Below, one piece after another: positions 38,574-46,704 of a DNA stretch of 64,000 bases (position 1 is its first letter; each line of letters begins with the position of its first letter). A program made the translations under genes and the position numbers. Below the pieces are notes generated by a model. The model was not told where the DNA came from. It ran no database searches and was given only the letters and a program-made list of their open reading frames with translations. The DNA comes from Streptomyces flaveolus (GTDB lineage Bacteria > Actinomycetota > Actinomycetes > Streptomycetales > Streptomycetaceae): contig NZ_JNWV01000016.1 of NCBI RefSeq assembly GCF_000716535.1, forward strand, positions 248,001-312,000, given 5' to 3'.

Positions 38574-39037
38574 CGGTGGGGGTCCTCTCGCGTCTCTGAA
38601 TGTCAGGGGCATGATCTGAGGCGAGGATGGCGCGAGGGGAACCGTAGGGTTACTGGGCGGTAGGTGCCTAGAGGCCTGCGTCACATTTCTTCATTTACCG
38701 GCAAGGCGTTCCGGTGATATGGGGCACAGGCGAAATGTCCGGTACTAGCCGGGATAGTGGGATGCGCCGGATAGGCAAAAGGGGCGAAGCTCACCAAAAG
38801 GGACTTTGTCCTGTGGGCTCGCCGCCGAGAAGGACGTCGTCAGGGGTGTGGGGGCCAAGGGTCGGGACTGTCAAGAAAGGGGGTATTTGCGCGGCATCTA
38901 CTACCTGACGCCGTACTTGGGACGTTTTGGGCTTGATGGGGTGCTCGGTTACCAAGGGATGGCCGCTCCGGTGAAACGTCTCCACGGACGTCCGTACGCC
39001 GGGTGGCAGGAAGTTTCCCCGAGTTCACGAGGTCCAG
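38574..39037. other. Divergent intergenic region (464 bp) before the phosphatase and M23 genes
   Basis: AT-richer than average, so it should contain both promoters and a long 5' leader for the M23 peptidase gene. I see no clear -35/-10 pair, and the conserved blocks of the c-di-AMP (ydaO) riboswitch are not found. No ORF with coding character. Confidence 0.55.
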
Positions 39038-39589
39038 ATGTTCCAGCGCTTCACGTCCCGCTCTTCCCGTACGTCCTCGCTCCGTGCCCGTGTGACCGTC
39101 CTGGCTGCCGGACTCGGCGCCACGGCCGTGCTGGGTACCGGGGTCGCGAGCGCCGCCACCGCGTCCGCCGGCTCCTGGGTCGACCCGGTGAAGAAGTACG
39201 CGCTCTCGGCGGGCTTCGCGCAGGCCGGCAACCACTGGGCGCACAAGCACAGCGGCCAGGACTTCGCCGTGCCGACCGGCACCGAGGTGGTCGCCGCGCA
39301 CGGCGGCACCGTCGTCAAGGCCGGCCCCAACGGCGCCGGTGACGGCCCGGCGTACGGCAACGCCATCGTCATCAAGCACGGCAACGGCACCTACTCGCAG
39401 TACGCGCACCTGTCCCGCGTCGACGTCCGGATCGGCCAGGTCGTCCGGACCGGCCAGCACATCGCGCTCTCCGGCTCCACCGGCAACTCCACCGGTCCGC
39501 ACCTGCACTTCGAGATCCGTACGACCCCGAACTACGGCTCCGGTATCGACCCGGTCTCGTTCCTGCGCGCCAAGGGTGTGAAGGTCTGA
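39038..39589 (+). CDS. Secreted M23-family peptidoglycan endopeptidase
   Basis: 183 residues. The signal peptide ends near A-S-A-A (about residue 40). The LytM/peptidase M23 domain has zinc ligands H71 and D75 (H-S-G-Q-D), H123 in Y-A-H-L, and H154/H156 in G-P-H-L-H-F. There is no separate wall-binding domain. All ligands are present, so it is expected to be active, cutting cross-bridge peptides during growth or sporulation. ACGAGG precedes the ATG. The stop lies one base from that of the convergent TetR gene. Confidence 0.95.
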   Translation: MFQRFTSRSSRTSSLRARVTVLAAGLGATAVLGTGVASAATASAGSWVDPVKKYALSAGFAQAGNHWAHKHSGQDFAVPTGTEVVAAHGGTVVKAGPNGAGDGPAYGNAIVIKHGNGTYSQYAHLSRVDVRIGQVVRTGQHIALSGSTGNSTGPHLHFEIRTTPNYGSGIDPVSFLRAKGVKV

Positions 39590-39590
39590 C

Positions 39591-40190
39591 CTAGTCCTTC
39601 TCGCGGGCGTGCTCGTGCGCTTGCGCGACGAGGTCCAAGGCGACTTCGAGAACGGCCTCGCGCTTCTTCTCGGAGTCGCCTTCGAGGTCCTGCATCACGA
39701 ACATCCCGGCGTGCAGCGTGAACATCGCGCTGACCGAGCGGACCTGGTCGACCAGCTCCGCCTCCGGATCGATGAGGATGTCCCGCAGGCCGCGCATCCG
39801 GTCCTTGAACGTGTCGCCGATGCGCAGCTCCCGAACCGTCGCCTGGTTCTCCTGCATGAAGCGGAACAGCGGTTCCGCGCCGGCCAGGGCCTCGCTGTAG
39901 CGGCGGACGATCTCCTGCTTGGTCTCCAGGGTGTGCGGCTGCCGCCCGCCCCACTCGATCAGGTCCTCGATCGGCTTCGTCAGATCCGCGAAGAGACTGA
40001 CGATGATCTCTTCCTTCGTCTTGAAGTGGTAGTACAGAGCCGCCTTCGTGACGTCGAGACGCTCGGCGATCTCCCGCAGGGAGGTCTTCTCGTAGCCCTG
40101 CTCCGCGAAGAGTTCGAGCGCCACGTCCTGGATGCGCTGGCGGGTGTTGCCGCGGCGCTGCTGCTTGGTGCCGTCCATGGTGAGGCCCAT
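39591..40190 (-). CDS. TetR-family repressor of the adjacent MFS exporter
   Basis: 199 residues. The N-terminal HTH reads T-R-Q-R-I-Q-D-V-A-L-E-L-F-A-E-Q-G-Y, then R-L-D-V-T-K-A-A-L-Y-Y-H-F. The C-terminal ligand domain is not specific to a known inducer. It is divergent from the MFS gene, with two near-palindromic operator arms between them. I chose the start at 40190 (MGLTMDG...), which has AGGAG 7 nt upstream; the ATG at 40178 is the alternative. Confidence 0.92.
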   Translation of the reverse strand: MGLTMDGTKQQRRGNTRQRIQDVALELFAEQGYEKTSLREIAERLDVTKAALYYHFKTKEEIIVSLFADLTKPIEDLIEWGGRQPHTLETKQEIVRRYSEALAGAEPLFRFMQENQATVRELRIGDTFKDRMRGLRDILIDPEAELVDQVRSVSAMFTLHAGMFVMQDLEGDSEKKREAVLEVALDLVAQAHEHAREKD

Positions 40191-40231
40191 CCTCGTACTC
40201 CTCGCGCTCCCGCGGAAACTCGCCCCCGGAA

Positions 40232-40302
40232 ACTTACTTGACGCCCGGCTAGTAGCGGGTCTACCTTCCGCAGTGTAGTAACTAGCCGGGCGGCAAGTAA
40301 GT
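40232..40302. promoter_or_regulatory. Duplicated TetR operator: 22-bp inverted repeat with one mismatch
   Basis: Left arm 40232-40253 (begins ACTTACTTGACGCCC) and right arm 40281-40302 (ends GGCAAGTAAGT) are reverse complements except for one base, separated by 27 bp. Each arm contains its own imperfect palindrome, right ACTAGCCGGGCGGCAAGT and left ACTTGACGCCCGGCTAGT. The spacer and the right flank share CTTCCGCAG. Both divergent promoters must lie here. Confidence 0.75.
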
Positions 40303-40329
40303 AGCTTCCGCAGGGGGAATGGGAAGACG

Positions 40330-41928
40330 ATGGCGGACACGGTCGAAGGTGTCATAGCGGGGGGCGGACAGCCCCAGAGCGAGGCCGAGGGCAAACAGCC
40401 CCGGAGTGTGCGGGTGGTGCTGCTCGCACTGATGATCGCGATGATGCTCGCGATGCTGGACAACATGATCGTCGGCACGGCGATGCCGACGATCGTGGGT
40501 GAACTGGGCGGCCTGGAGCACCTTTCCTGGGTCGTCACCGGCTACACCCTGGCCACCGCGGCCTCCACCCCCGTCTGGGGCAAGATCGGCGACATGTTCG
40601 GGCGCAAGGGCGCCTTCCTCAGCTCGATCGTGATCTTCCTCCTCGGCTCGGCACTGAGCGGCATGGCCCAGGACATGGGCCAGCTGATCGGGTTCCGGGC
40701 CGTGCAGGGTCTCGGTGCCGGCGGTCTGATGGTCGGCGTCATGGCGATCATCGGCGACCTGATCCCGCCGCGGGAGCGGGGCAAGTACCAGGGCATGATG
40801 GCCGGCGTGATGGCGCTGGCGATGATCGGCGGCCCGCTGGTCGGCGGCACCATCACCGACAACTGGGGCTGGCGCTGGGCCTTCTACATCAACCTGCCGC
40901 TCGGCGCGGTCGCCCTCGCGCTCGTCACCGCCGTGCTGCACCTGCCGAAGAAGCGCTCCAAGGCGGGCATCGACTACCTGGGCGTGCTGCTGCTGACCGT
41001 CGGCATCACCTCCATCGTGCTGGTCACCACCTGGGGCGGCACCGAGTACGCCTGGACCTCCGCGCGGATCATGGAGCTGACCGGCATCGGCGTCGCCGCG
41101 CTGGTCGGGTTCGTGTTCTGGCAGACCAAGGCCGCCGAGCCGGTCGTACCGCTGCACATCTTCCGGAGCCGCAACTTCACCCTGATGTCGGTCATCGGCT
41201 TCATCACCGGCTTCGTGATGTTCGGCGCCACCCTGTTCCTGCCGCTGTACCAGCAGGCCGTGCAGGGCGCCTCCGCCACCAACTCCGGACTGCTGCTCCT
41301 GCCGATGCTCGGCGCGATGCTGGTGACCTCGATGGTCGCCGGGCGGGTCACCACCAACAGCGGCCGGTACAAGATCTTCCCGATCGTCGGCGGCGTGCTG
41401 ATGACCGTCGGCCTGTACCTGCTGTCCCTGATGGACACCGAGACGACCCGGCTGACCTCCGGTGTCTACATGGCCGTGGTCGGCGCGGGCATGGGCTGCC
41501 TGATGCAGATCACCATGCTGGTCGCGCAGAACAGCGTCCAGATGAAGGACATGGGCGTGGCGTCCTCCTCGACCACCCTGTTCCGTACGCTCGGCTCCTC
41601 CTTCGGCGTGGCCATCATGGGCGCCCTGTTCAACCACCGGGTCCAGGACGTCATGGCCGAGCGGGCCGGCGCGCTGGGCAAGAACATCACCGAGAAGTCG
41701 GCGCAGCTCGACGCGAAGAGCCTGGAGAAGCTCCCGGCGGTGGCCCGCGAGGCGTACCAGCACGCGGTGTCCTCGGGCACGCACTCCGCCTTCCTGCTCG
41801 GCGCCGGGATCTCGGTGCTGGTGCTGATCGCGGCGCTGTTCGTCAAGGAGGTGCCGCTCAAGGGCGGTCCGAAGGCTGACACGGAGGGTGCCGACGCAGC
41901 GCCGGTGGCCATGGTCGAGGCCGTCTGA
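40330..41928 (+). CDS. MFS multidrug exporter, DHA2 (14-TM, EmrB/QacA-type)
   Basis: 532 residues with about 14 TM helices. Family motifs are L-D-N-M-I-V-G-T-A-M-P-T-I (motif D1), G-K-I-G-D-M-F-G-R-K-G (motif A), and R-A-V-Q-G-L-G-A-G (motif B). Motif C, G-x-x-x-G-P-x-x-G-G, is seen as G-G-P-L-V-G-G. It exports drugs or toxic metabolites by proton exchange. GGGAAGACG precedes the ATG. It is controlled by the divergent TetR gene through the operator arms between them and ends at a clear terminator. Confidence 0.94.
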   Translation: MADTVEGVIAGGGQPQSEAEGKQPRSVRVVLLALMIAMMLAMLDNMIVGTAMPTIVGELGGLEHLSWVVTGYTLATAASTPVWGKIGDMFGRKGAFLSSIVIFLLGSALSGMAQDMGQLIGFRAVQGLGAGGLMVGVMAIIGDLIPPRERGKYQGMMAGVMALAMIGGPLVGGTITDNWGWRWAFYINLPLGAVALALVTAVLHLPKKRSKAGIDYLGVLLLTVGITSIVLVTTWGGTEYAWTSARIMELTGIGVAALVGFVFWQTKAAEPVVPLHIFRSRNFTLMSVIGFITGFVMFGATLFLPLYQQAVQGASATNSGLLLLPMLGAMLVTSMVAGRVTTNSGRYKIFPIVGGVLMTVGLYLLSLMDTETTRLTSGVYMAVVGAGMGCLMQITMLVAQNSVQMKDMGVASSSTTLFRTLGSSFGVAIMGALFNHRVQDVMAERAGALGKNITEKSAQLDAKSLEKLPAVAREAYQHAVSSGTHSAFLLGAGISVLVLIAALFVKEVPLKGGPKADTEGADAAPVAMVEAV

Positions 41929-41941
41929 GATCTGCCTGAGC

Positions 41942-41982
41942 CCGAAGGCCCCGGTGCGTGTCCACAGCGCCGGGGCCTTCGG
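41942..41982 (+). terminator. Terminator after the MFS exporter
   Basis: Perfect 13-bp arms CCGAAGGCCCCGG and CCGGGGCCTTCGG with a 15-nt loop, 14 nt after the stop. Confidence 0.75.
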
Positions 41983-42032
41983 CCGTTCCTCGCACGGGCC
42001 CCGGTGTCAGACCCCCGTGTCACCATCGGCCC

Positions 42033-42509
42033 ATGGACAAGATCCGCCGCCTGCGTCTGGCCAAGGACGCCATGGACCGGGACTGGGCCGACCCGGACCT
42101 CGACCTGGACCTGGTGGCGGCGCACGCCGGGTACTCGCGGTTCCACTTCCTGCGCGCCTTCAAGGAGGCGTACGGCGAGACGCCCGGCCAGTACCTCACC
42201 CACCGGCGGATCGAGCGCGCCGAGGAGATGCTGCGCACCGCCAACCTCTCGGTGACCGAGATCTGCACCCTGGTCGGCTTCAGCAGCCTCGGCACGTTCT
42301 CCGCCCGCTTCAAGGCCCGTACCGGCCTCACCCCGAGCGAGTACCGGGCGAAGCACGTCGGCCGCGGCGCCGCCCTCATACCCGGCTGCTACGCCATGCT
42401 CTGGGCCGGCGGCTTCAACACCGCAACATCGAAGAAGCGCGCCGCGCCCGGTCCTGCCTACGGTGACGAGCAGGAACAGCAGCCTCGCGACAGGAGAGCG
42501 CAGCCATGA
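42033..42509 (+). CDS. AraC-family regulator
   Basis: 158 residues. It consists almost only of the double helix-turn-helix DNA-binding domain: L-D-L-V-A-A-H-A-G-Y-S-R-F-H-F-L-R-A-F-K (first HTH), then T-E-I-C-T-L-V-G-F-S-S-L-G-T-F-S-A-R-F-K (second). A C-terminal tail of about 45 residues follows. There is no N-terminal effector domain, so it may act constitutively or sense through the tail. CACCAT is 6 nt before the ATG. Its stop overlaps the start of the VOC gene (ATGA), making a three-gene unit. Confidence 0.9.
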   Translation: MDKIRRLRLAKDAMDRDWADPDLDLDLVAAHAGYSRFHFLRAFKEAYGETPGQYLTHRRIERAEEMLRTANLSVTEICTLVGFSSLGTFSARFKARTGLTPSEYRAKHVGRGAALIPGCYAMLWAGGFNTATSKKRAAPGPAYGDEQEQQPRDRRAQP

Positions 42510-42934
42510 TCAAGGGCCTGGCCATCAGCACCGTGTGGACCACCGACCAGCAGCGGACGAAGGCCTTCTTCACCGAGAAGCTGGGCTTCGAAGTGCGCAG
42601 CGACCTCGCCCTGGGCCATATGCACTGGATCACCGTCGGCGCCAAGGACCAGCCCGGTCTGGAGCTGGCGCTGATGAGCCTGGACGGTCTGGACCCCGAG
42701 TCCGCCGAGGCGATGAAGAAGCTGGTCGCCAAGGGCGTGCTGGGCGCCGGGGCGTTCCACACGGACGACTGCCGGGGCGACTACGCGGCGTTCAAGGAGC
42801 GCGGAGTGGAGTTCATCCAGGAGCCGAAGGAGCGGCCGTACGGCATCGAGGCGATCTTCCGCGACGACAGCGGCAACTGGTACTCGCTGACCGAGCGCAG
42901 TGAGGAGCTGGACTTCTCCAAGGACTTCGGGTGA
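42506..42934 (+). CDS. VOC-superfamily (glyoxalase/bleomycin-resistance-like) protein
   Basis: 142 residues with one paired beta-alpha-beta-beta-beta set (T-D-Q-Q-R-T-K-A-F-F-T-E-K-L-G-F-E-V, then F-R-D-D-S-G-N-W-Y-S-L-T-E). Potential metal ligands H41 and E54 are plausible but not certain. AGGAGAG precedes the ATG, which overlaps the AraC gene; the methyltransferase GTG overlaps its stop. The AraC-VOC pairing is common in streptomycetes and suggests a stress or small-molecule response; the substrate is unknown. Confidence 0.9.
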   Translation: MIKGLAISTVWTTDQQRTKAFFTEKLGFEVRSDLALGHMHWITVGAKDQPGLELALMSLDGLDPESAEAMKKLVAKGVLGAGAFHTDDCRGDYAAFKERGVEFIQEPKERPYGIEAIFRDDSGNWYSLTERSEELDFSKDFG

Positions 42935-43782
42935 CCGCGCGGCCGCCCGTGCTGCCGGACCACACGGCGGTCCGGGTCGCGCTGTGGCGGGCGCTGCACG
43001 TCCAGGCCGACCCGCCGCCGCACGTCATCGAGGACGAGCTCGGGCTGCGCCTGGCGGATCCCGGCGACGACTGGCGGTCCCGCCCCGACATGGACGAACG
43101 GGACACCCGGCCCGTGCGGGCGTCCATCGCGGCCCGCGCCCGGTTCGTCGAGGACCTCGTCGTGGAGCAGGCCGCGCGGGGCGTCGACCAGTACGTCGTC
43201 CTCGGCGCCGGGCTGGACACGTTCGCCCAGCGCCGGCCGGAGATCGCCGCGAGGCTGCGGGTGTTCGAGGCGGACCGGCCCGGTCCGCAGGAGTGGAAGC
43301 GGCGCCGGCTCGCCGCGCTCGGCCACGAGGTGCCCGACTGGCTGCGGCTGGTGCCGGTCGACTTCGAGGGGGACTGGTGGGGGCGGCTGCTCGCGGCCGG
43401 TCTCGACCCGGGCCGCCCGGTGGTCGTGGCCTGCACCGGCGTGACCATGTACCTCACGCGGGACGCCGTCACCGCGAGCTTCCGGCAGGTCGCGACGCTC
43501 GCGCCGGGCTCCACGCTCGCCACCACGTTCCTGCGGCCGGCCGAGGACGTCGAGCCCGAGCTGCGGCCCTTCCACGAGGCGGCGGAGCGGGGTGCGCGCG
43601 CGTCCGGCACCCCGTTCCTCAGCTGCTTCACGCCCCAGCGGATGGTGGCCCTGATCCGCGAGGCCGGCTTCCGCGACGCCCGCCACGTACCGGCGGAGGA
43701 ACTCACCCGCCGCTACTTCGCCGGCCGACCGGACGGGCTGCGGCCGTCGCGAGCGGAGGAGCTGGTGGTGGCGACGACCTGA
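42931..43782 (+). CDS. Class I SAM methyltransferase, leucine carboxyl methyltransferase-like (TIGR00027 type)
   Basis: 283 residues. Motifs are R-A-R-F-V-E-D, V-V-L-G-A-G-L-D-T-F-A-Q-R (SAM loop), F-E-A-D-R-P (ribose-binding acid), and C-T-G-V-T-M-Y-L. The family is expanded in actinobacteria, and most members have unknown substrates, often polyketides or other metabolites. The GTG start overlaps the VOC stop by 4 nt, so the AraC, VOC and methyltransferase genes are translated together. Confidence 0.9.
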   Translation: MTARPPVLPDHTAVRVALWRALHVQADPPPHVIEDELGLRLADPGDDWRSRPDMDERDTRPVRASIAARARFVEDLVVEQAARGVDQYVVLGAGLDTFAQRRPEIAARLRVFEADRPGPQEWKRRRLAALGHEVPDWLRLVPVDFEGDWWGRLLAAGLDPGRPVVVACTGVTMYLTRDAVTASFRQVATLAPGSTLATTFLRPAEDVEPELRPFHEAAERGARASGTPFLSCFTPQRMVALIREAGFRDARHVPAEELTRRYFAGRPDGLRPSRAEELVVATT

Positions 43783-43874
43783 GCACCCCGGTGCGGTGGC
43801 GGGAGGGGCGCCGCGGCCGGCCGGGTCTCAGCGCTGAGCCTCAAGGCCCGGTCCCCTCGGCGAGCGGTGAACCC

Positions 43875-45272
43875 TCACATGTCCCGGGCCGCGCGGCGAA
43901 CGGCTCCCGCCTGCGGCACCGAGGCGCCGCCGGACGCGGGCGGCATCGGATAGCTGCCCGTGTTGGTCGGGGCGTGCTCCGGCAGCCACAGGACGGCCAC
44001 CGCGCCCTCCGCGGGAACCCCGGCGGGCGCCCCCGCGGGCCGTACGTTGCGGAACGTCAGCCGTGCGCCGAGCACGCGCGCCTGCCCCGCCGCGATGGTC
44101 AGGCCGAGGCCGTGACCCTGCCCGGCGCGGTCCTTGCTCCCGGTGCGGAACCGGCTCGGCCCCTCGGCGAGCAACTCGTCCGGGAAGCCCGGTCCGTGGT
44201 CGCGCACCCGGATGACCCGTCCCTCCACGGTGACCTCGATCGGTGGCCGGCCGTGCCGGGCGGCGTTGGCGAGCAGGTTGAACAACACCCGCTCCAGCCG
44301 CCGCGGGTCGGTGGTGACCTCCGACTCGTGCACCACCCGTACGGCGATGTCCGGATCCTTGGCCGCCACCCGGCGCGCGACGAACTCGCCGAGCATGATG
44401 TCCTGCAGCTCCGCCCGCTCCGAGGCCCCGTCCAGCCGGGCCACCTCCAGGACGTCCTCGACCAGGGTGCGCATGGCCTTGGCCCGGTCCAGGACCAGCT
44501 CCGTGGGCCGGCCGGGCGGCAGCAGCTCGGCGGCCGTCAGCAGACCCGTCACCGGGGTGCGCAACTCGTGCGCGATGTCGGCGGTGACCCGCCGCTCGGC
44601 CTCCAGGCGCTGCCGCAGCGCGTCCGCCATGGCGTCCACCGCGCGCGCCAGCTCATCGGTCTCGTCGCGTACGACCCCGCCGATGGCCTCCTGCACCCGG
44701 ACGTCGGTCTCGCCGGCCGCGGCCTGGTTCGCGGCGGCCGCCGCCTTGCGCAGCCGACGGGACAGCTGCCCGCCGATCAGCACGCCCAGCGCGCTGCCGC
44801 CGAGCACGACCGCGACCGAGCCGATGAGCAGGGCCTGGTCCAGGTCCTGCAGCATGTCGGTGCTGCGGTCGGGCAGATGACTGTGCAGGGACAGCACGTG
44901 CCCGTCCTTGACCGGTACGGCCGCCCAGATGTCCGCCACCCCGTGGTGCTCGGAGACATCGCTCGCCCGGCGGCCCCGCTCGACCTTCTCGCGCAGCGCG
45001 GCGGGCAGCTCCGGGTCGTCGACCCTGACGTAGGGGAAGACCGGCCCCCGGTTCAGCTCGTAGTTGCGCTGGGCCATCAGGACCCGGTCGTTGGCCAGTT
45101 CGCGCGCGTTGTCCAGCATCGAGACGCGGGCCGCGTTGTGCACGACCAGGCTCAGTACGATCGCCACCAGCCCGGCCACCAGCGCGATGGCCGCGCTGAC
45201 CTTCCACCTGAGCCCGGTGCGCAGGCCCGCGCGCTCCATGCGCCGGACCGGATGCCGCAGAATCCCCCGCAT
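43875..45272 (-). CDS. cseC: Sensor histidine kinase CseC
   Basis: 465 residues. TM1 (about 27-48) and TM2 (about 145-168) flank an external domain of about 95 residues that senses envelope stress. HAMP follows, then HisKA with the phosphoacceptor His near 235 (D-I-A-H-E-L-R-T-P-V), and HATPase (N-L-L-A-N-A-A-R-H, D-H-G-P-G-F, G-H-G-L-G-L-T). The C-terminal tail is Pro/Ala-rich. It is the fourth gene of sigE-cseA-cseB-cseC, where it activates CseB in response to cell-wall damage (known in S. coelicolor). It begins 13 bp after cseB. Confidence 0.95.
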   Translation of the reverse strand: MRGILRHPVRRMERAGLRTGLRWKVSAAIALVAGLVAIVLSLVVHNAARVSMLDNARELANDRVLMAQRNYELNRGPVFPYVRVDDPELPAALREKVERGRRASDVSEHHGVADIWAAVPVKDGHVLSLHSHLPDRSTDMLQDLDQALLIGSVAVVLGGSALGVLIGGQLSRRLRKAAAAANQAAAGETDVRVQEAIGGVVRDETDELARAVDAMADALRQRLEAERRVTADIAHELRTPVTGLLTAAELLPPGRPTELVLDRAKAMRTLVEDVLEVARLDGASERAELQDIMLGEFVARRVAAKDPDIAVRVVHESEVTTDPRRLERVLFNLLANAARHGRPPIEVTVEGRVIRVRDHGPGFPDELLAEGPSRFRTGSKDRAGQGHGLGLTIAAGQARVLGARLTFRNVRPAGAPAGVPAEGAVAVLWLPEHAPTNTGSYPMPPASGGASVPQAGAVRRAARDM

Positions 45273-45285
45273 GCCGCCGCTCCGC

Positions 45286-45990
45286 TCAGGCCTTCAGCTT
45301 GTAGCCGAAGCCGCGGACCGTCTCGATCCGGTCCTGGCCGATCTTCTGCCGCAGCCGCTGCACGTGCACGTCCACGACCCGGGTGTCGCCGCCCCAGCCG
45401 TAGTCCCACACCCGCTCCAGCAGCTTGTCGCGGGAGAGCACGGTACCCGGGGCGGCGGAGAACTCCAGCAGCAGCCGCATCTCGGTCGGCGTCAGCGCCA
45501 CCGGCTGCCCGGCCCGGCGCACCTCCATGCCGTCGGTGTCGATCTCCAGGTCCCCGAAGGCGAGCGTGCCGCCGCCGGCCGTCGACGCGGCCTCCTCCGC
45601 CTGCGCGGATCCGCCTGCGTGCCCGAAGCGGCGCAGCACCGCGCGGATCCGGGCGACCAGCACGGCACCGTCGAAGGGCTTGGTCACATAGTCGTCGGCG
45701 CCCGCCTCGAGGCCCAGAACGACGTCGATGGAGTCGGCGCGCGCCGACAGCATGATCACCGGCACGGTCGACTCGTCCCGGATCCGGCGGCACAGGCTGA
45801 CGCCGTCGAGGCCCGGCACCATGACGTCCAGCAGCGCGATGTCGGGGCGGTCGGCCCGGAACGCCTCCAGGCCCGACAGGCCGTCGGGCATCGCGGTGAC
45901 CGCGAAGCCGTCCCGCTCCAGGGCGAGCTGGGTGGCCTCGCGGATGACGTCGTCGTCCTCTACGAACAGGACGTGGGTCTGGTCTGCCAT
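45286..45990 (-). CDS. cseB: Response regulator CseB
   Basis: 234 residues, OmpR/PhoB type. The receiver domain has D55 (I-A-L-L-D-V-M-V-P) and T-K-P-F switch residues. The winged-helix effector domain (about 135-232) shows L-T-P-T-E-M-R-L-L and the recognition helix V-V-D-V-H-V-Q-R-L-R-Q-K-I. In S. coelicolor phosphorylated CseB switches on the sigE promoter, closing the loop within this operon. GGGATGG precedes the ATG. It starts 60 bp after cseA. Confidence 0.96.
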   Translation of the reverse strand: MADQTHVLFVEDDDVIREATQLALERDGFAVTAMPDGLSGLEAFRADRPDIALLDVMVPGLDGVSLCRRIRDESTVPVIMLSARADSIDVVLGLEAGADDYVTKPFDGAVLVARIRAVLRRFGHAGGSAQAEEAASTAGGGTLAFGDLEIDTDGMEVRRAGQPVALTPTEMRLLLEFSAAPGTVLSRDKLLERVWDYGWGGDTRVVDVHVQRLRQKIGQDRIETVRGFGYKLKA

Positions 45991-46050
45991 CCCGGTGCTC
46001 TCAGTCCTCGTGGGGTAGGTGTGGCGGTCAGGTGTGCGGGGGCGGGGCGA

Positions 46051-46704
46051 TCAGCCGTCCGGTACGGGGGTCGGGCCCCCGCCGGCGGACTTGCTGTACT
46101 CGTTGCGCGTGGGCTTGCCCTGGGCGAACCGTCCCGCCTTCCAGGTGTACGGGGTCACGATCTCGCCGGACGGGCTGGAGATCGGGTCACCCTTCTCGTA
46201 GTACTGCCTGGTCACCGACAGGACGCCCTGGTCGATCTCCGCGTAGACCGGGGACTCCTCGCTCTTGAAGACGTTCTTGAACGAGCCGTCGTCGTCCCGG
46301 TACACGTACGAGCCGATGCCGACCGCGTCGGCGCAGGTCAGCACATTGACGACGACGTCGTCCACCGGGGCTCCGGTCAGATTGCCGTAGGAGACGTCGA
46401 CCGGGTACTCGTCGCCGTTGCACGGTTGCAGCTCCCGCTTGACCGCCGGCGACACCTCGGGGTCGCTCTTGATCAGTGCCACGGGGTCCACCCGCCGGTA
46501 CTTCTCGGACGGGCTGGGGGAGGGGGAGGCGACGGCCCCGGCCACCGCGGAGGCGTGTGCCGGGCCCTCGTCCCGCGCGCCCGTGCCCCCGCTGCCGCAC
46601 GCGGCGAGGAAAAGGGCGGGGGCGGCGAGCGCGGCCCCCACCGCGATCACCGCCTGTGTACTGCCTCGGGCCCGGTCGGGCCCGGCCCCGGTCAGGCCGC
46701 GCAA
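46051..46704 (-). CDS. cseA: Lipoprotein CseA, negative modulator of sigE
   Basis: 217 residues. The signal peptide ends in the lipobox L-A-A-C-G (Cys near 36), so it is exported and lipid-anchored outside the membrane. In S. coelicolor CseA lowers sigE expression, probably by acting on CseC. The start is a TTG at 46704, overlapping the sigE stop by 13 nt; the next candidate, a GTG, would leave a shorter signal peptide. The 5' coding part holds a GC-rich hairpin just after the sigE stop. Confidence 0.93.
   Translation of the reverse strand: MRGLTGAGPDRARGSTQAVIAVGAALAAPALFLAACGSGGTGARDEGPAHASAVAGAVASPSPSPSEKYRRVDPVALIKSDPEVSPAVKRELQPCNGDEYPVDVSYGNLTGAPVDDVVVNVLTCADAVGIGSYVYRDDDGSFKNVFKSEESPVYAEIDQGVLSVTRQYYEKGDPISSPSGEIVTPYTWKAGRFAQGKPTRNEYSKSAGGGPTPVPDG
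46667..46684 (-). terminator. Hairpin just after sigE, inside the start of cseA (possible attenuator)
   Basis: 7-bp stem with arms CGGGCCC/GGGCCCG and a 4-nt loop, about 7 nt after the sigE stop codon. It is placed where most sigE transcripts are reported to end in S. coelicolor. Confidence 0.45.

Noticed and set aside
38685..39037. c-di-AMP (ydaO-yuaA) riboswitch before the M23 peptidase
   Set aside because: The conserved blocks I would expect (GGGGAACC-like, GGGTGAATC-like, and TAGGGG...GAAYCCG) are not found in order.
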